64,000 nt of DNA from Macrotrachela quadricornifera (GCA_022393335.1 JAJEKB010021384.1:1686273-1750272), one strand, 5' to 3'. Positions 34,573 through 47,130 are shown, numbered from the stretch's first letter. Notes: generated by a model from the letters alone, not told the origin. Numbers and translations are program-made.

Positions 34573-34905
34573 GTAAGGTCGGAAAAACTTAAAGTTTCAG
34601 TTACATTTTTTTCTCAATGATTTATATATGGTTAGATAGAGCTCACAAAACTGTCTAAGAAAATGTAGTTTAACAAAATTTTTCACTCTATTATATACTT
34701 TAAACAAGTCAAAATACACAGATCATTCTGTTATTGAAATCATTCCGCATAGAATGATTTGAGTATTTTTAGTGGTTTAACATATATAAAAGAGTAAATC
34801 ATTTGTTAAACTACATTTTCTTAGTCAGTTTTGTGAGCTCTATTTAACCATATATAAATCATCGAAAACAAATGTTAACTGAAATTTTGAGTTTTTCCAA
34901 CCTTA
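34573..34905. repeat. Nested foldback with about 107-bp arms
   Basis: Left arm about 34573-34680 (GGTAAGGTCGGAAAAACTTA...) and right arm about 34799-34905 are inverted copies at roughly 90% identity, with a loop of about 118 bp. It sits inside the 33821-35492 element and is probably a separate MITE inserted into it. Confidence 0.65.
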
Positions 34906-35029
34906 CACGCACATTGCTACACATATTAATTAAACTTGTTTATTTTTTTTTTTAATGATTTTTCTTATATTAGAGGAATCCATAAACACAACATTTAATA
35001 TATGCCTACTCCAAGCTTTAGAATAAAAA

Positions 35030-35344
35030 TCATACCTTGTCTTCATAGAAGTGTACATATAACAAAATGAAGCATAGAAAAAAATCTATTACAAGAGTCA
35101 TCGGCATCGCGTTACGTTCATCAAACCGATCTTTGTTTAAATTAAAGAATCTGTTTGGAAATTTTTTCTCTCTTTTGGATACCTCCAACTGTTGGTTACA
35201 AAACGTACATAGAACACTTCTTTGAAGATAGCATACATTCGCAGAGAAATAAAGAATAACTATGTCATCCTCAACTTTTTGTCCCTTTTTCATTATCACA
35301 TTACGCCATGTATTTTCAGTGCAATATTCAAACGGCTCGCTCAA
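35030..35344 (-). CDS. Possible short gene inside the 33821-35492 element
   Basis: A 104-codon frame with a CTFCNQQL Cys pair and a basic middle (EVSKREKKFPNRFFNL), ending in a hydrophobic stretch. It could be a fragment of a transposase or a chance frame; no family is recognised. One of the CATCGCGTTACG sites falls inside it, which argues against strong coding constraint. Confidence 0.25.
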   Translation of the reverse strand: MSEPFEYCTENTWRNVIMKKGQKVEDDIVILYFSANVCYLQRSVLCTFCNQQLEVSKREKKFPNRFFNLNKDRFDERNAMPMTLVIDFFLCFILLYVHFYEDKV

Positions 35345-35492
35345 ACAAGTTCATATTTTCAGAGATTTTGGAGAAGAGAAAAATACATCTTATAATGAAA
35401 TAACAAACCTTCTGAGCAATCTCATCGCTGAGAAAAGTAAATAAAACTGCGACCAAAACGTCATCGCGTTACGCTTGTACAAGCTGATATAC

Positions 35493-37174
35493 AATATTCT
35501 AGTTTAAAATAAAAATTTAATATCATTTTTAAATTGAACCTATCCTAAGAGTATTCGACATTTTTAGTAAGATATTTCTCATTACTTAAGTACTACTATG
35601 AAATCAAGTACGTCTTGGTAATCAATAGTACTAGTGTTTGACATTGTTAAGATTTCTCTTAAAGGTTTTCTGTTCTTAAATATCTTATATAAATTAATTG
35701 TTAGACACGGATTTGATGTCGTCTGTACGTGTCCACAAGAGAGAACAACGTTAAATAGTAATAAAGAATGAGATCAAGATGAACACAACGGGTGATATAC
35801 TAACATAATTATTATCTACCATTTCTAGTTTTAATCTCATTCTAACTTATATCTTGTATTTTGACATGCTTGTCATCTATTAAAAGATTACAAAGTTGTT
35901 CTCAATAGGAGAAAATTCAATGCGTGACAATTAAAGAAATAAAATTCTGTCTTTAATCAAAATGTTCAATTTAAATGCTTCTTACTTTTGTGTCCTATAT
36001 TAACCATGCGGAAATTTAAAGTGTTACTTATTTCTTTGAAATATTGCTAATTAAAAACTTCGATTATTTTTATCATAAAAACTTTTTGTAGAAAGGGACA
36101 ATTAATTTACGAAACAAATTGGAGAAAATTAAATATAATATGTCAAAAAGAAAACTGTGTCGCGCAATTCCTGCAGAATTAAAATATGAAATATGATATA
36201 TTCATTGTTACTAATTTCCTAAATCAATAGAAACTAATATGAATCACAACTGTCAATGATGTTCTAACATTAAGATCAAACAATGTCGTAGAAGTTCTTG
36301 TAAAAAGTGAGACTAATTACTCTTAAAACAAATCATTTGTTTGAGTTTGTATTCTACCCATGAATATGGAAAGCTGGTTAGATTTGGTGAGAGAGAGAGA
36401 GAGAGATGGAACTCTCCAGGATTAGTTCAATGTTGATTAAAAGATCGTATCAGCTTAATGTCAATTGACAGCATGAGTATTTCATTCTTTTTAGAAGATT
36501 TACCAAATATTTGTTATTTAAAAAAGTTAAATAGAGAAAACGTATAAAAATAAAATGATAAATATATAAATGATAATGATCTTGTGATAAAATATAAAAT
36601 GGTAAAATAATTATAATTCAATGTGACTTCTTGTTATATCCCATTAGAGAGATCTATAAATATTTGCTTTTTTTTATATTTTGAATTGTGTATAACCTAT
36701 TTCCAGTTATTTGAGATCGATTAAATACGTTAAGAAAACGATTCTTTTAATAAAAAAAAAAACTATTAGAATATGAAGTGAAATAATTAATCGTATTAAA
36801 TTAAAGTTATTTACACAAGTTCATCATTAATTTTTGTAATATTTGCATTTTCTATTCTTATATTTATTTATAAATTTGATTTCTATCATTTATCTTGAAG
36901 ATATTACGAAAATCGATCATTGATAGCATCACAAATAAACCATCATAAAAGATCAACTGATGATAATGTTCTACATGTTTAAATCATCAGGTGTTACGGT
37001 TAGTTACGATGGATTATCATGACGTATTTACACCGTGTTGTGACAGTGTTTGATAAGGGCGCTATATCCATGTTCAATTTCTATCTAATACTACAACATA
37101 GTAAGTATAATTATTATATAATATTTTTATTTTATTTTATTTTATTTTAGATTCATCTTATTGATTTATGTGAA
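35493..37174. other. Intergenic AT-rich DNA with microsatellites
   Basis: Contains a (GA)n run at about 36391-36406 and a (TTTTA)n run at about 37125-37150. No gene recognised. Confidence 0.45.
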
Positions 37175-37400
37175 TAGGACGAGAAATGATGTCGCATTCG
37201 ATCGTGCACAGTCATTTATGACGACAAGATATACGTCTTATACGGCATGAAAAAGTATATTTCATTGTGCTACATACGGCCATTGGAATGGAGCCGTAGA
37301 TGAACCGACTCAATACGATGTAATTACGGTCGAAGACCCTCGATTGACATTTCGATGAAATACGGTACGTATTTGACCGTATATGACAGCCGAAATCAAC
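37175..37400. repeat. TACG/CGTA-rich non-coding repeat island
   Basis: Same word bias as 16178-16440 and 18001-18290 (ATACGTCTTATACGGC, TACATACGGCC, AATACGGTACGTATTTG). No coding content. Confidence 0.35.
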
Positions 37401-37596
37401 CGAGATGATTCAATTATTCCTAATCAACTTCAAATTTCTTCATTTACACAAGTAAAAAAATCCTTTTCTCTAAAGATTTTTTTTTCGTTACTGATTATGT
37501 TTTCACAATTGATCAATGAACAACATATAGATATTAGTCGAAATACAACAACTGTTATGTAATACAGGATGGCCCAAAACTCATTTTACTGAGAAA

Positions 37597-37876
37597 ATAT
37601 TCAATACTTCCATTACGAATCAAGCGAATGACCCGATTTTTTTGCCAGTAATACAGACATGTTTATGGTTTATATCCATAAAGACATACATAGAGAGAGC
37701 TTTTTGTTAAATGTATTGTTTTTTTCCTATCTGTAAATAAGTAGAATTTTTCGGTTGAGATTAACAAAGGATCTCTGTCGACTTGTCAAAATGGATATAA
37801 ACCTTGAACATGCTCCTATTACTGGTAAAAAATCAGCTCGTTCGCTTGTGTCGCCATGAAGATATTGAATCTTTTC
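37597..37876. repeat. Inverted-repeat (MITE-like) element with about 85-bp arms
   Basis: Left arm about 37597-37681 (TTCAATACTTCCATTACGAA...GGTTTATATCCAT) and right arm about 37790-37876 are inverted copies at about 80% identity, with a loop of about 108 bp. ACAGGATGGCCCAAAACTC just left of the arm looks like a Tc1/mariner-type terminus, but a matching right end was not found. Confidence 0.55.
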
Positions 37877-38409
37877 TTGGTAAAGAACTCTTTAAAAATT
37901 CTCAAACTAATCATTTATTATCATCTATAAAATGAACTTGTCATAAATATTCAGAGATCAATGTTCGTTCTCATAAATTACATTTTTCAAGTGTTAACAA
38001 AATATTTATTTTAATGTTTGCTCAATGAATATTTTAGATTAAATTGAGTTATTGACGTTTTTATTAATCATTATATTTATTGTAGAGGCAATTGAGTGTC
38101 AACAGATTAATAAAACCATCAAACATCGATAGTCAATGTATATGAGAACAATATACATATTATGATATATCATAAAAGAAATCAATACGTTGACTACGAC
38201 AATCTGATATAATCTCAATGATTCATACTAAATATTGTCATTAAACGGCAAATACTATCAGAATCAAAGGTATTGATAACAAAACATGTCACTTTGAATA
38301 ATATTTTTTAGATCACAAAATAGATAGTACAATTGACAAGAAAATGTATTTTATGTTATTCACCTTTGTAATTACAGCTACGACCTTCTTTATAATAAAC
38401 CATTTGCTA

Positions 38410-39095
38410 CTTAGATATATTCAAAAGTAATGTCGTGATTATCTTATTTTCTTATCTGCTCAACTGATATGGCCATAATAAAATTTTGATAAAAGAAATT
38501 TAACCTTCGAGTAGGGCAGATTATATCAATACGCTTTGTATTTTAGTTTTTCATTCACGTAATACGTTGTATTAAAAAATAAAATATATCATCAGATGCA
38601 GCGTGAAAAGAGAATACAATTTATATAAGAATGAAATAAGATAAAAGAAATATTTGTTGAATAGAAAAAAATGATCTATTCACGGCAGCGAAAATTGGTC
38701 ATACAAAACTTTGCTTTTTTTGAAAACAAAAAGTACTTAAATAAAAGATGTCAGGTGACAAAAAAGCTGAAAAAAATAAAAATGAAGTCACATTGTACAT
38801 ATAAAAGAAGCGATCGTAGGTAAATTGTAGTGCTTTTTACACTGCATTTCGTAGTAGAGTTTGTTTTCCAATTAGGTGATTGAAATACAAAGCATAGATG
38901 TTTCATCTGACCCATTCGAAAGTTAAGTTACAATAAAAACAGTTCTTATCAAAATTTCATTATGATCATACCGGTTGGACAGTGATAAAATAGCATAGAG
39001 AAATCTTAGTTTTATTTTCTCCATCGTCCTATTTTGTTTTGACTCTTTTATAAGAAAATAAGATAATTACGGCATTACTTTTGGATACATCTAAG
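38410..39095. mobile_element. MITE of the CTTAG...CAAAAGTAATG family
   Basis: The left end CTTAGATATATTCAAAAGTAATG (preceded by TA at 38408-38409) and right end, inverted, CTTAGATGTATCCAAAAGTAATG enclose about 686 bp. Both continue into ATTATCTTATTTTCTTAT. The right flank lacks a clean TA. Related to the copies at 50950-51176 and 56229-57196. No coding capacity. Confidence 0.6.
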
Positions 39096-39401
39096 CATAT
39101 CGTACAGCAGAGCTTACGTTTCATTTTCTTCAGGAGGGGGAAAAATTCAGGGAGAAAGTCTCCCAAAGCCTAAGAGAAACGACTGCATCTGCTTTTTTAA
39201 AAATCAAAATATAGCTCTCAATTCGAACTTTCTTGGTGTTTACTACCAAGTATGAGCATTTCTATCTCTCATACTATTGATTTGCACTAATACAGTAGTA
39301 TAAAAACTGAGATGAAAATAAGTTTATTATTGTAAAATACAAAAATCTGTTCTTATCTACTATTCAAAAAGGATTGTGGTTGTAAACGGTTGCTCTTCCA
39401 T

Positions 39402-39929
39402 TTAGTCAATTTCATCGTTACTATTGTCTTCCTTCTCGTGAACATATATTTTGATATTGCGCGCTTTTGCTCGACCGGGATTGACGTAGAAATTTTTCAC
39501 AACCATATCCAAATCATTGTCGCTAACATTTCGTTTTAATATTGTGAATTTAACAGCAGTTTCTAATACTGTTTCTGACAAACTGTTTCTTAGTCTTGTT
39601 TTGATTCGTTTGAGAGCACTAAAACTGTGCTCACATTCATTAGATCCTATTGAAAGAGTTACTAAAATCTGGTAAAACTTGAATCGTTCAGGTATTAAAT
39701 ATCGTGCATTGACCGTAATATATTTAACAGTATCTAACAGACAAAGTTCATCATCCATTTTTTCATTGTTATTATTTCGTTTGATACCATTCTTTGCACT
39801 CTCTATTATAGTACGCACTTGCGGTAATTCGTTTTTTAGTTTTCGAAAAGATAATAGTGGTTCATCTGTTCTTTCATATATTCTCGGATCAGTTCCTACA
39901 TGTTTATAATGCATTGGAGTACAATACAT
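39402..39929 (-). pseudogene. hAT transposase C-terminal dimerisation fragment (ZMYM1-like)
   Basis: A 175-codon frame whose middle matches the hAT C-terminal dimerisation domain: FKFYQILVTLSIGSNECEHSFSALKRIKTRLRNSL, the position of the conserved 'sERsFSaLkriKt.lRnsm' signature, in which the usual SERS is NECEHS. Upstream domains (BED or TTF zinc finger, RNase H-like core) are missing. An in-frame stop lies just upstream of the first ATG. The residual sequence is well preserved, so decay is by truncation rather than point mutation. Confidence 0.75.
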
Positions 39930-39959
39930 CTTTAATCATCCATTTTCTAACTTTGGAAA

Positions 39960-40130
39960 ATTCATAAATTACTTTCTCTTTGAGAGAAAACGGGTGTTTC
40001 TCTTTGGAAAACTGATAAATTAGTTTCTCTTGTGAAAACCGGTAAACTGCTTTCTTTCTGAAAGAAAATGGTTGTTTCTCTTTGGAAAATCAAGAGACTG
40101 CTTTCTTTTTCATATATTTCTGATGGATCT
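39960..40130. repeat. Degenerate tandem repeat, TTTCTCTTTGGAAAA-type units
   Basis: Words such as TTTCTCTTTGGAAAACTGATA, TTTCTTTCTGAAAGAAAATGG and TTTCTCTTTGGAAAATCAAG alternate at 25-30-bp steps. Read on the minus strand they give repeated (F/I)xRET..F and QKESSL peptide-like units; this is probably a minisatellite rather than coding sequence. Confidence 0.45.
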
Positions 40131-40249
40131 GCTCCAATTAAAACATTAAAATACGTCATTATATATCCTGAGAAAAGTTTCAGGGAGAAAGGCAAAGTGC
40201 AAGAAAAAATTTAGGGGGGGAGGTGTCCCTCCCTTTCCCCCTAATCGTA

Positions 40250-41094
40250 TGGCCTGTCGTACAGTCGCCAGGTGAGCAAACCATTTTTGTGAAGAAAACG
40301 AAAATATCAATGATGATCCTCGATCTGGTCGTCGTTCAGTATCCGAGATAACAGATGAAAACATTGAACTTGTTCGACAGATTATCAATAATAATCCACA
40401 TTCAACTTATGATGAAATTACAGTTGAGATATCTCTGTCTCTCCTATGACACAATAGAACGCATTATCCATGACTCTCTCAAGATGAAAAAGGTTACATC
40501 TGGTTAGGGAACCATCAACTGAATGATAGACAAGAGCAAGAATGAGTTAGACTTTGTCGCGAAAATGCAAACCCATCACAAATCCACAAAGAGAAGCTGG
40601 ATTGGCAGAGATGGCTTCGTTATTAAACATGATATTAATGAAGACAGAACCATAGATTACAAGTATTATATCGAAAATTACCACAAGCCTGTTGTCAAAG
40701 AAATATGAAAACAAAGAAAATCAACTAGTACAAAAGGTATAAAAATGGCTCAAGACAATGCTCAATTCTATAATCATTTCGATGTTATTAATTATTTAAC
40801 AAAAGCAGGTATCGTTAAAATACCACCATATTCACCTTACCTTACGCTATGTAATTTTCAATCGTAATCTAAATGATCAACCAAATGAAAAGTCATTGAG
40901 TGTGATATCCAAGTCGGTAGAAAAGTATTCCAGAAGAAGCATTTAAAAAGACTATTAACAATCTATTAGAAAGGATGGAACTTTGTATAAATAATCATGA
41001 TGAATATTTGAACATGTAATAAAATAAAACTCGAATTTTATCTTTCATCTTATATTTTTTTTGAAGAATATTAGAACTTCTAGTTAGACCTAGG
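40250..41094 (+). pseudogene. Decayed, 5'-truncated mariner copy
   Basis: Recognisable pieces of the same transposase family as 3694-4746 run in order on the plus strand: AVARW-like start, NDDPRSGRR, DENIELVRQIINNNPHSTYDEI, HHKSTKRSWIGR, INEDRTIDYKYYIEN, then an AQDNAQFY remnant of the second catalytic motif. Frameshifts and stops are frequent. The right terminal repeat (AGAACTTCTAGTTAGACCTAGG, 41072-41094, followed by TA) is a diverged form of the intact element's repeat. The left end and about the first 40 codons are lost. Confidence 0.85.
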
Positions 41095-41596
41095 TACAAT
41101 CAATTAACATTAGATGCACTTATATCTATGTGAAAATATTCTGCAGCTAAAGTTGGTTATATTTTTTAAAAAACGGTGAAATATTTCAAATTGTCAACGA
41201 ACAATGTTTAAGATGATATTAACCTGACTTAGTATTCGTTTGAAGTCTCATTTATAAAATATACATTTGTTGAGCACAAAATAAAGTTTACGTTTTGATT
41301 TACACTGAACGCATACAATACTTTAATAATGATTTTTTAGGATCATATTTTGATGGTAAAGTCTGAAACACTAAAGAATACAAATAAATACTTATATGAA
41401 TCTTAAAAGACCATATGATATATTAGTGCAAGTAAAAAATATTGGATATATCTTTATTCTACTTTTTTTTAAAAATCTTCCTTTGTTAGCTAATATATTT
41501 AGAGTAAAATCTATAATGTCTATATTTTATTCCAATCGTTATCAAAGTTGAAAACAGTGCCAAAGCGATAAACGTCTGTAATGGCTTGTGAAATAG
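41095..41596. other. AT-rich intergenic DNA
   Basis: Nothing recognised between the decayed mariner copy and the 41597-42067 gene. Confidence 0.45.
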
Positions 41597-42067
41597 TTAA
41601 CCAGCCAGAAATGCTGCTACTGATTGAGCAAACTGTCGACAATCATTGAAGCCCACTTCATAAGCCCCAAAATTTCGCATTTCATACAATACGAAAAGTT
41701 TTAAATCCTCTACTCTTCTGTTAGATCTTTCAACATACCTATCACCTGGTCTCCAATAAGTTGGTCCAATTTCTACGTAAAGCGGTGAAAATTGACGATC
41801 TGAATACATATCAGCATGTAGATGAACTTTAAATGTGTGTCCTGAATCGGTTTGAAAAACGACGAAGTTATGATGAATAAGAGTCTCGTATAGATAAAAT
41901 CGACGAATGATCATTCCATCCATGAGAAACCTCGAAAAACTATATAAATCAATTGGTCGACCATTAAAGTGATTATTAGATGCATCAACACCAATTGAAG
42001 CCAAACTAGCGGCAAGTAATCCTATAAACCGCACATATGCTTCACGAATTGGTTGGAGAGAAACCAT
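41597..42067 (-). CDS. Small protein with HHNFV and NDCRQFA motifs (possible papain-like fold)
   Basis: A 156-residue single-exon frame. A hydrophobic N-terminal helix (FIGLLAASLASIGV) is followed by a compact domain with IHHNFVVFQTDSGHTFKVHLH and, near the C-terminus, FGAYEVGFNDCRQFAQSVAAFL. A His early and a Cys in an 'NDC' or 'NC' context heading a helix late is the layout of permuted papain-like proteins such as LRAT and related thiol hydrolases or transferases; by analogy His and Cys could be catalytic. That is inference from motif order only. The frame is uninterrupted, starts at a clear ATG, and is followed by AT-rich DNA. Coding status is likely; function is unproven. Confidence 0.65.
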   Translation of the reverse strand: MVSLQPIREAYVRFIGLLAASLASIGVDASNNHFNGRPIDLYSFSRFLMDGMIIRRFYLYETLIHHNFVVFQTDSGHTFKVHLHADMYSDRQFSPLYVEIGPTYWRPGDRYVERSNRRVEDLKLFVLYEMRNFGAYEVGFNDCRQFAQSVAAFLAG

Positions 42068-42528
42068 TTATCCACTAATCAAAGCAATACAACTATGTAA
42101 CAAACTGTCTTTTATCAAGCCAAAGTATTAGTTAATATAATTGAGAGATTTTAAACTAGCACACACAAGTCTAAAATCTACAACAAAGAAATGACAAAGA
42201 CAAACTTGACACAAAAAATAAAGAAAGAGAATAATGATACAATTTTCTTTATGAATATTTAGCAATCCATGAAAATCTTTAATATGGAAAGAGAAGTATA
42301 GGAAATTGATGTTCGATGTGAATATGCAAAAAAAATGATGATACGAAACTTCAACAACTTAAAAATAAAGTAGTGTTTTTTAGATGCCATAATATTGGAT
42401 AAATCCGTGAGTATCCAACTACGTTTGGGAAAAAGTCATTTTTTATGCTGATTATACCAAAAGTGGATGGAAAACATTTTATATTTCGGCAATAATACAT
42501 TTAAAATAAAAATTCGTTAATGATTGTG

Positions 42529-42792
42529 CTATTCGACTAATTTCCTACCTTTGACCAAATTATACGCTTTAAACAGTGTAGTAATCTGAATGTTCCTCTC
42601 CTTCTTTAGATGTTGTGAGAAAGCAACCTGAAATTTTTTATGCACCTTTCGCGTTGAAGTATCATAAAAGATCCGATAAGAAAAGATTTTTTCAAAAATT
42701 GGTTGACTACTCATGGATTCATCCATTTCTCTAACTTTCACGTTTGACTGAACGAGAAGCATGCAAATTATAAACATATTGGTGAAAGTCAT
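42529..42792 (-). CDS. Possible small secreted protein, 87 aa
   Basis: Begins MTFTNMFIICMLLVQSNVKV, which has the shape of a signal peptide, followed by a polar, Lys-rich segment without Cys. Short and unrecognised; it could be the first exon of a longer gene or a chance frame. Confidence 0.3.
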   Translation of the reverse strand: MTFTNMFIICMLLVQSNVKVREMDESMSSQPIFEKIFSYRIFYDTSTRKVHKKFQVAFSQHLKKERNIQITTLFKAYNLVKGRKLVE

Positions 42793-45789
42793 ACAGATAA
42801 AATTCTGATAACCTTACTTGAACTCATTCTATCTCTGTTTCATATTTACTCAATAATACTTGTCTCCTTCAAAATCAATGAAAACTAATTTCGATACTGT
42901 CCAAAACGATTATTTTTCCTTCTCTTTCCGGCCGGTTCTAACCGTTTCCTAAGGCTGGAATTTTTGATCTGAAGAGTAGAGCACAGAAAAATTTTCGTGG
43001 TTATTGCTTCAAATTGATATTACCTGTGATTTTTGTTCACTATGATCTATAAGGTGTCTGCAATGTAATACTCTACTTTAGATTCATTTTTACTCTTAAA
43101 CAACAAAAGATATCGGTTTGAAACACAATAATACAACGTTTTGTAACTGTACACTAGAAAATAAAATGTGTCCTAACGAACATCTTGTATCATATCTCTT
43201 GCGTTCTTCACTATATATATTAAGTGCAGAACGCAAGAAATACAACACGAGGTGTTCTTTGCAACACATTTTATTCTAATATGTAATGAATCTTGCTTAT
43301 ATAGATGTCAAACAACTCGTTCTATCAAATAATATAAAGCTGATTTCGACACCATGAATGATCAAAAATATTCAAAAAAAATAGTAGTGTACATCATATT
43401 TACCTTTGGACAATATTTCACGTCGATTAGTATAATGCTTTTGATAAAGATATTGTATAACAATAAATACCTTCATAGATGACTGACAGATTATAATATT
43501 TTTGTTAGTACAATGAAATATAGCTATTATGTAGCCAATCAATAGTATCGTGCGATATTATAAACATAAGAATATGACTCATTTGTAATCATTCACTATC
43601 ATACACAATTAATGATAAGTATCTAATTTTTATTTTATCACTTTCTATCATTATTTACTAATCTGTCATAAATGTAAAACTAAATAGTGTAGTATTGTTT
43701 TAGATTTCAGTTAACTGAATTCTTTTTTTATAAAACTTTGTATCCTTCAAGATGCTATACTGCTACCAATAAATGATCATTGAATAATGTCTTTTTTTTT
43801 TCTTTTATTGATTTCATTTGGTGCAGCATAAATAATTTTAATATATCCTTGAAGAAGAAAGCATATTACTTGATATGATAAATGTTCGTAATTAACAAAT
43901 ATTATACACATTCAAAGAGGCAATGTTGGTATGCTATACAAAAAGACATCATATTATGATTATTAATTGATAAAAATGTTAAAGGTTCCTTTATTCCACT
44001 CTCTCCTATGTGAATAGTAACACCATTAAAGTATCTAAGAATATAAGAGAACAGAGAGAAAACAGACTGTTGTCACTAAAGTAATATTGAGGTATGTAAA
44101 CAATGTGTCTGTAATAAAAAGTACAATATCTCAAAAGGTGTAAACTTTTATGAACAAAATTTCAATAATTTCACATGCATTTAAATCGCTAACAGAAGAC
44201 CTACAAATTATACTTAAGACTATGATATTTAGATCTATCGATTGAGAGATTCTAAGTACTCTAGTGGGTTCAATTTTTCAACATTTTTTTCAAAGATTGA
44301 TTAAGAAAGCTTTAAAAAACCTTCTGAAAAAAAATCTGTATTATACGATTCAATGCATCTTCATCTCCTCTTCCTAACGATGAAAACTACAATTCTCTAT
44401 CTTACTCCTTGCAAAACCTGTTTGAAAAATACTCACTCGCCGTTTTTATTGCTGAATGGATATTAGTTCCACATTTATGGCACATTTATAAATAGTGATA
44501 GAAAGCAACAAGATAAAAACTAGATAATTAAAACTGATTATAGATGATAACGAATAATTACAAAGTAGTCATATTTCTATACTTATTGCATCCTACGATA
44601 TTATTGAGTGACTGCAGGTAATAGAGAATTTCACTAGTTTCAACGAAAACATAATAATCTTCTAGCCATTTCAGTTATTATATACATTAACTATCTAATG
44701 GTATACATACATTTTAGTAATTTTTCGAGTAATAAAAAGTATTTTTTTACTTATACATATACGCATTACTATTAAGTTTTTCTCTCATTGCAATAAATGA
44801 CTAAAATATTGGACGTTATAATAGCAATGATAAAATCCTTTTTTGCTTTGAATCCCATTCAGGAATGTGTTATAGAACCGCCAAAAGTAGGTATAAAAAT
44901 AGACTATGCAAAGGCTCTATTTGTAATTACCACCAATAAGATATTTTAGCTATCTTAATACAATTTATCACTCGATTTTTTAGTTTTTTCATAAAAAATC
45001 ATGTTTTTTAACGTATGAAAAAAAAACGAAATTTTTTGAAAACATTTGACTAAAACTCCATTCCCCTAAAAATTTATAATTGTTTTTAAAACTATATCCT
45101 CAGATAAGAAAAGAACAACACTAGTACTAGTTTTCTGGTGATCAAAATACTGCCGTATCCGTACTATACCGTTTCATCTGAGTAAAACTGCGTCAAATGG
45201 TTCACGTTCCTTCAGCCTTGAGCGGTACATATATTAATATAGATATAAATCCACAAAAGTTTGATTAGTTCCTTAGCTTTTCTTGTTTTCATTCTTCGAG
45301 CTTCGTCAAACTTTTTTAATGGTTTGTGTGTGGACTTCATTTATTGGCTCCACAAAATTGATGGTAAAGTAAACACGATGACGCATATCAAAGGAAAGAA
45401 AAATAATGTTAAAAAGTTTTCGTTTGAAAAAATGATATTCATTTGGTCTGTTGTTGTATATACAGCAATGTTTGTTGACTTTTTCAAATTATTGTTTTTA
45501 TTTTTATCTTAAAGTAATTTTCTAATGTTGAGTATAAAATCTAAGAAGATCTTTTCATTATTTTGTAGAATTTACATTAAAGTTTCATTCAAGAAAAATT
45601 TTATCATTAATTAATATTCAAAATGATCTGCATCAACTGAAATACATAAAAACTAATCTTTTCCTATAAAATTTGTAAAATTATTGTCTAAAGTATATTC
45701 ATACATCATTCTCATCTTATTTTCTTTACACATCACTAAGTAATTTATTTCACTTTTCGTATAGATCTTTATCAAGTGAATAATAAAAA
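42793..45789. other. Three kilobases of AT-rich intergenic DNA
   Basis: Apart from the hairpin at 43151-43283, no gene or repeat is supported. An 83-codon frame at 45261-45512 has no family character. Confidence 0.45.
43151..43283. repeat. Hairpin with about 60-bp arms
   Basis: Arms TAGAAAATAAAATGTGT...TCTTGCGTTCT and the inverted AGAACGCAAGA...AACACATTTTATTCTA enclose a short TATATATA loop. It is a near-complete foldback of about 133 bp and probably a tiny MITE. Confidence 0.6.
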
Positions 45790-46005
45790 ATATGAATGAT
45801 TGAAAGTATCACGTAGTATATTTCAACCTTGTCGAAGGACACATCAATTAAATAACAAAAGTTACGAATGATTGAAAATATCAAATGATATGTTTTATCC
45901 TTGGTTAAAGACCTTCATCAGTATGTTATAAAAGATATAGATGATTGAAGGTATAGAAAAATATATTTCAACCTTGCACAACAGTGTGTATCAGTTAAAT
46001 TAAAT
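45790..46005. repeat. Tandem repeat, about 72-bp unit, three copies
   Basis: Units begin ATGAATGATTGAAAGTATCA, ACGAATGATTGAAAATATCA and ATAGATGATTGAAGGTATAG, and each continues into TATATTTCAACCTTG or TGTTTTATCCTTG. Spacing is about 70-74 bp, and the copies are diverged. Noncoding. Confidence 0.6.
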
Positions 46006-46391
46006 ATTTATTAGAACATTAATTGAAAATTCATCAAATTAATAAAGATATGAATGTTACTCTTACAGATGAATTTCTAAAAGGGTTTAAATATATTCAT
46101 CATTAAGATACATTTGATTTTATTATTACACTAGCAAGAGCTCGTACACACTGCACGGATGCTTTTTTACTGTAAAGTTTCATATATTGTCGTTTAGCCT
46201 TGATTCAGTAATAGACAATCAGTCAGTTCGTATTCTATATATATAGACCTTATAGTCTTACACCCTTGTTCCGTTATTCCTTTACTCCTTATATCCCATG
46301 TAGCCATATCTACTTATACCCTTTTAGTTTTAGCCTATTAACTCCTTTACCATCATATCCGTATCTCTTTATCCCCTACTTAGACATGGCG

Positions 46392-47130
46392 TCAGAAATT
46401 TTCATCTGGGGGGAACTTAATCCCTGACCTCTCAAGATAAATTATAGAAAAGTATGTATCACAATAGGAGAACATTCAGAGTGATCTGTACGCTTTGCAG
46501 TAATAGAAATCCTCAAAATCATTCATCGCAGAAGTTAGATTTATACGACTTTTGAATGTTTCATTCAAGGAAAAAATCAATGGATTTTGAGACCTCTAAG
46601 ATTTTTAGGCTCTGAAAGCAACAAAGTAAATACCTAGAAAATGGAATTGTTTAGCTGTATGATTTATTTTTAGGTTGAACTGGAGGGGCATAAAGATTTT
46701 GTAACATCTGGTACTAATTATTGAAACAGATTTTGTTTCAAAACTTTCAGTCAGCAACACATTGGAATGTCAAAACCATAATAGCAAATAATTAGTTGAA
46801 TTACCAAAATGTAAAAGAGGAAAGAGACGAGATTTTGAGATTCAACTTTAAATAATAAAGGGGAAACCATACTGTTTAATTTGATCAATTGTTTATCAAA
46901 CGTAGTTGTTATTAGAATAAATCAGTGCAAACGCTAGCTTAATACTTGTCAGGCTTTTCTTTTAGATTTTAGATTTTAGAAACATGTATTTTATTATTCA
47001 ATTGCTAGAAAATGGATGATTTTGAACTAGATTATATACTAAATCAACTTAGAAATTTCTCGAAAAATTCCGGGGAGGGGGGGGGAAAGGGCTCAACCTC
47101 CTGTAGCCCACCCCTGGCGCTACCACTACT
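46392..47130. repeat. Possible degenerate hAT-like non-autonomous element
   Basis: Left edge GGCGTCAGAAATTTTCATCTGGGGGG and right edge AAAAATTCCGGGGAGGGGGG...CCACCCCTGGCGCTACC have the G-run plus GGCG/GGCGC layout common at hAT (ZMYM-type) ends. The inverted match is only partial and no target duplication is evident. Confidence 0.3.

Larger units (their letters stand above)
33821..35492. mobile_element. 1.7-kb element with inverted ends and repeated CATCGCGTTACG sites
   Basis: The left end (ATATATCGGCTTGTACGCG) and the right end (inverted: GTATATCAGCTTGTACAAG) are inverted copies, each continuing into a CGTAA(T/C)GCGATGAC word. That word or its reverse complement also occurs near 34190, 34340 and 35105, with a partial match near 34505. 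This looks like repeated binding sites for a transposase. Only a doubtful 104-codon frame (35030-35344, minus) lies inside, plus a nested foldback. The superfamily is unknown. Confidence 0.6.
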
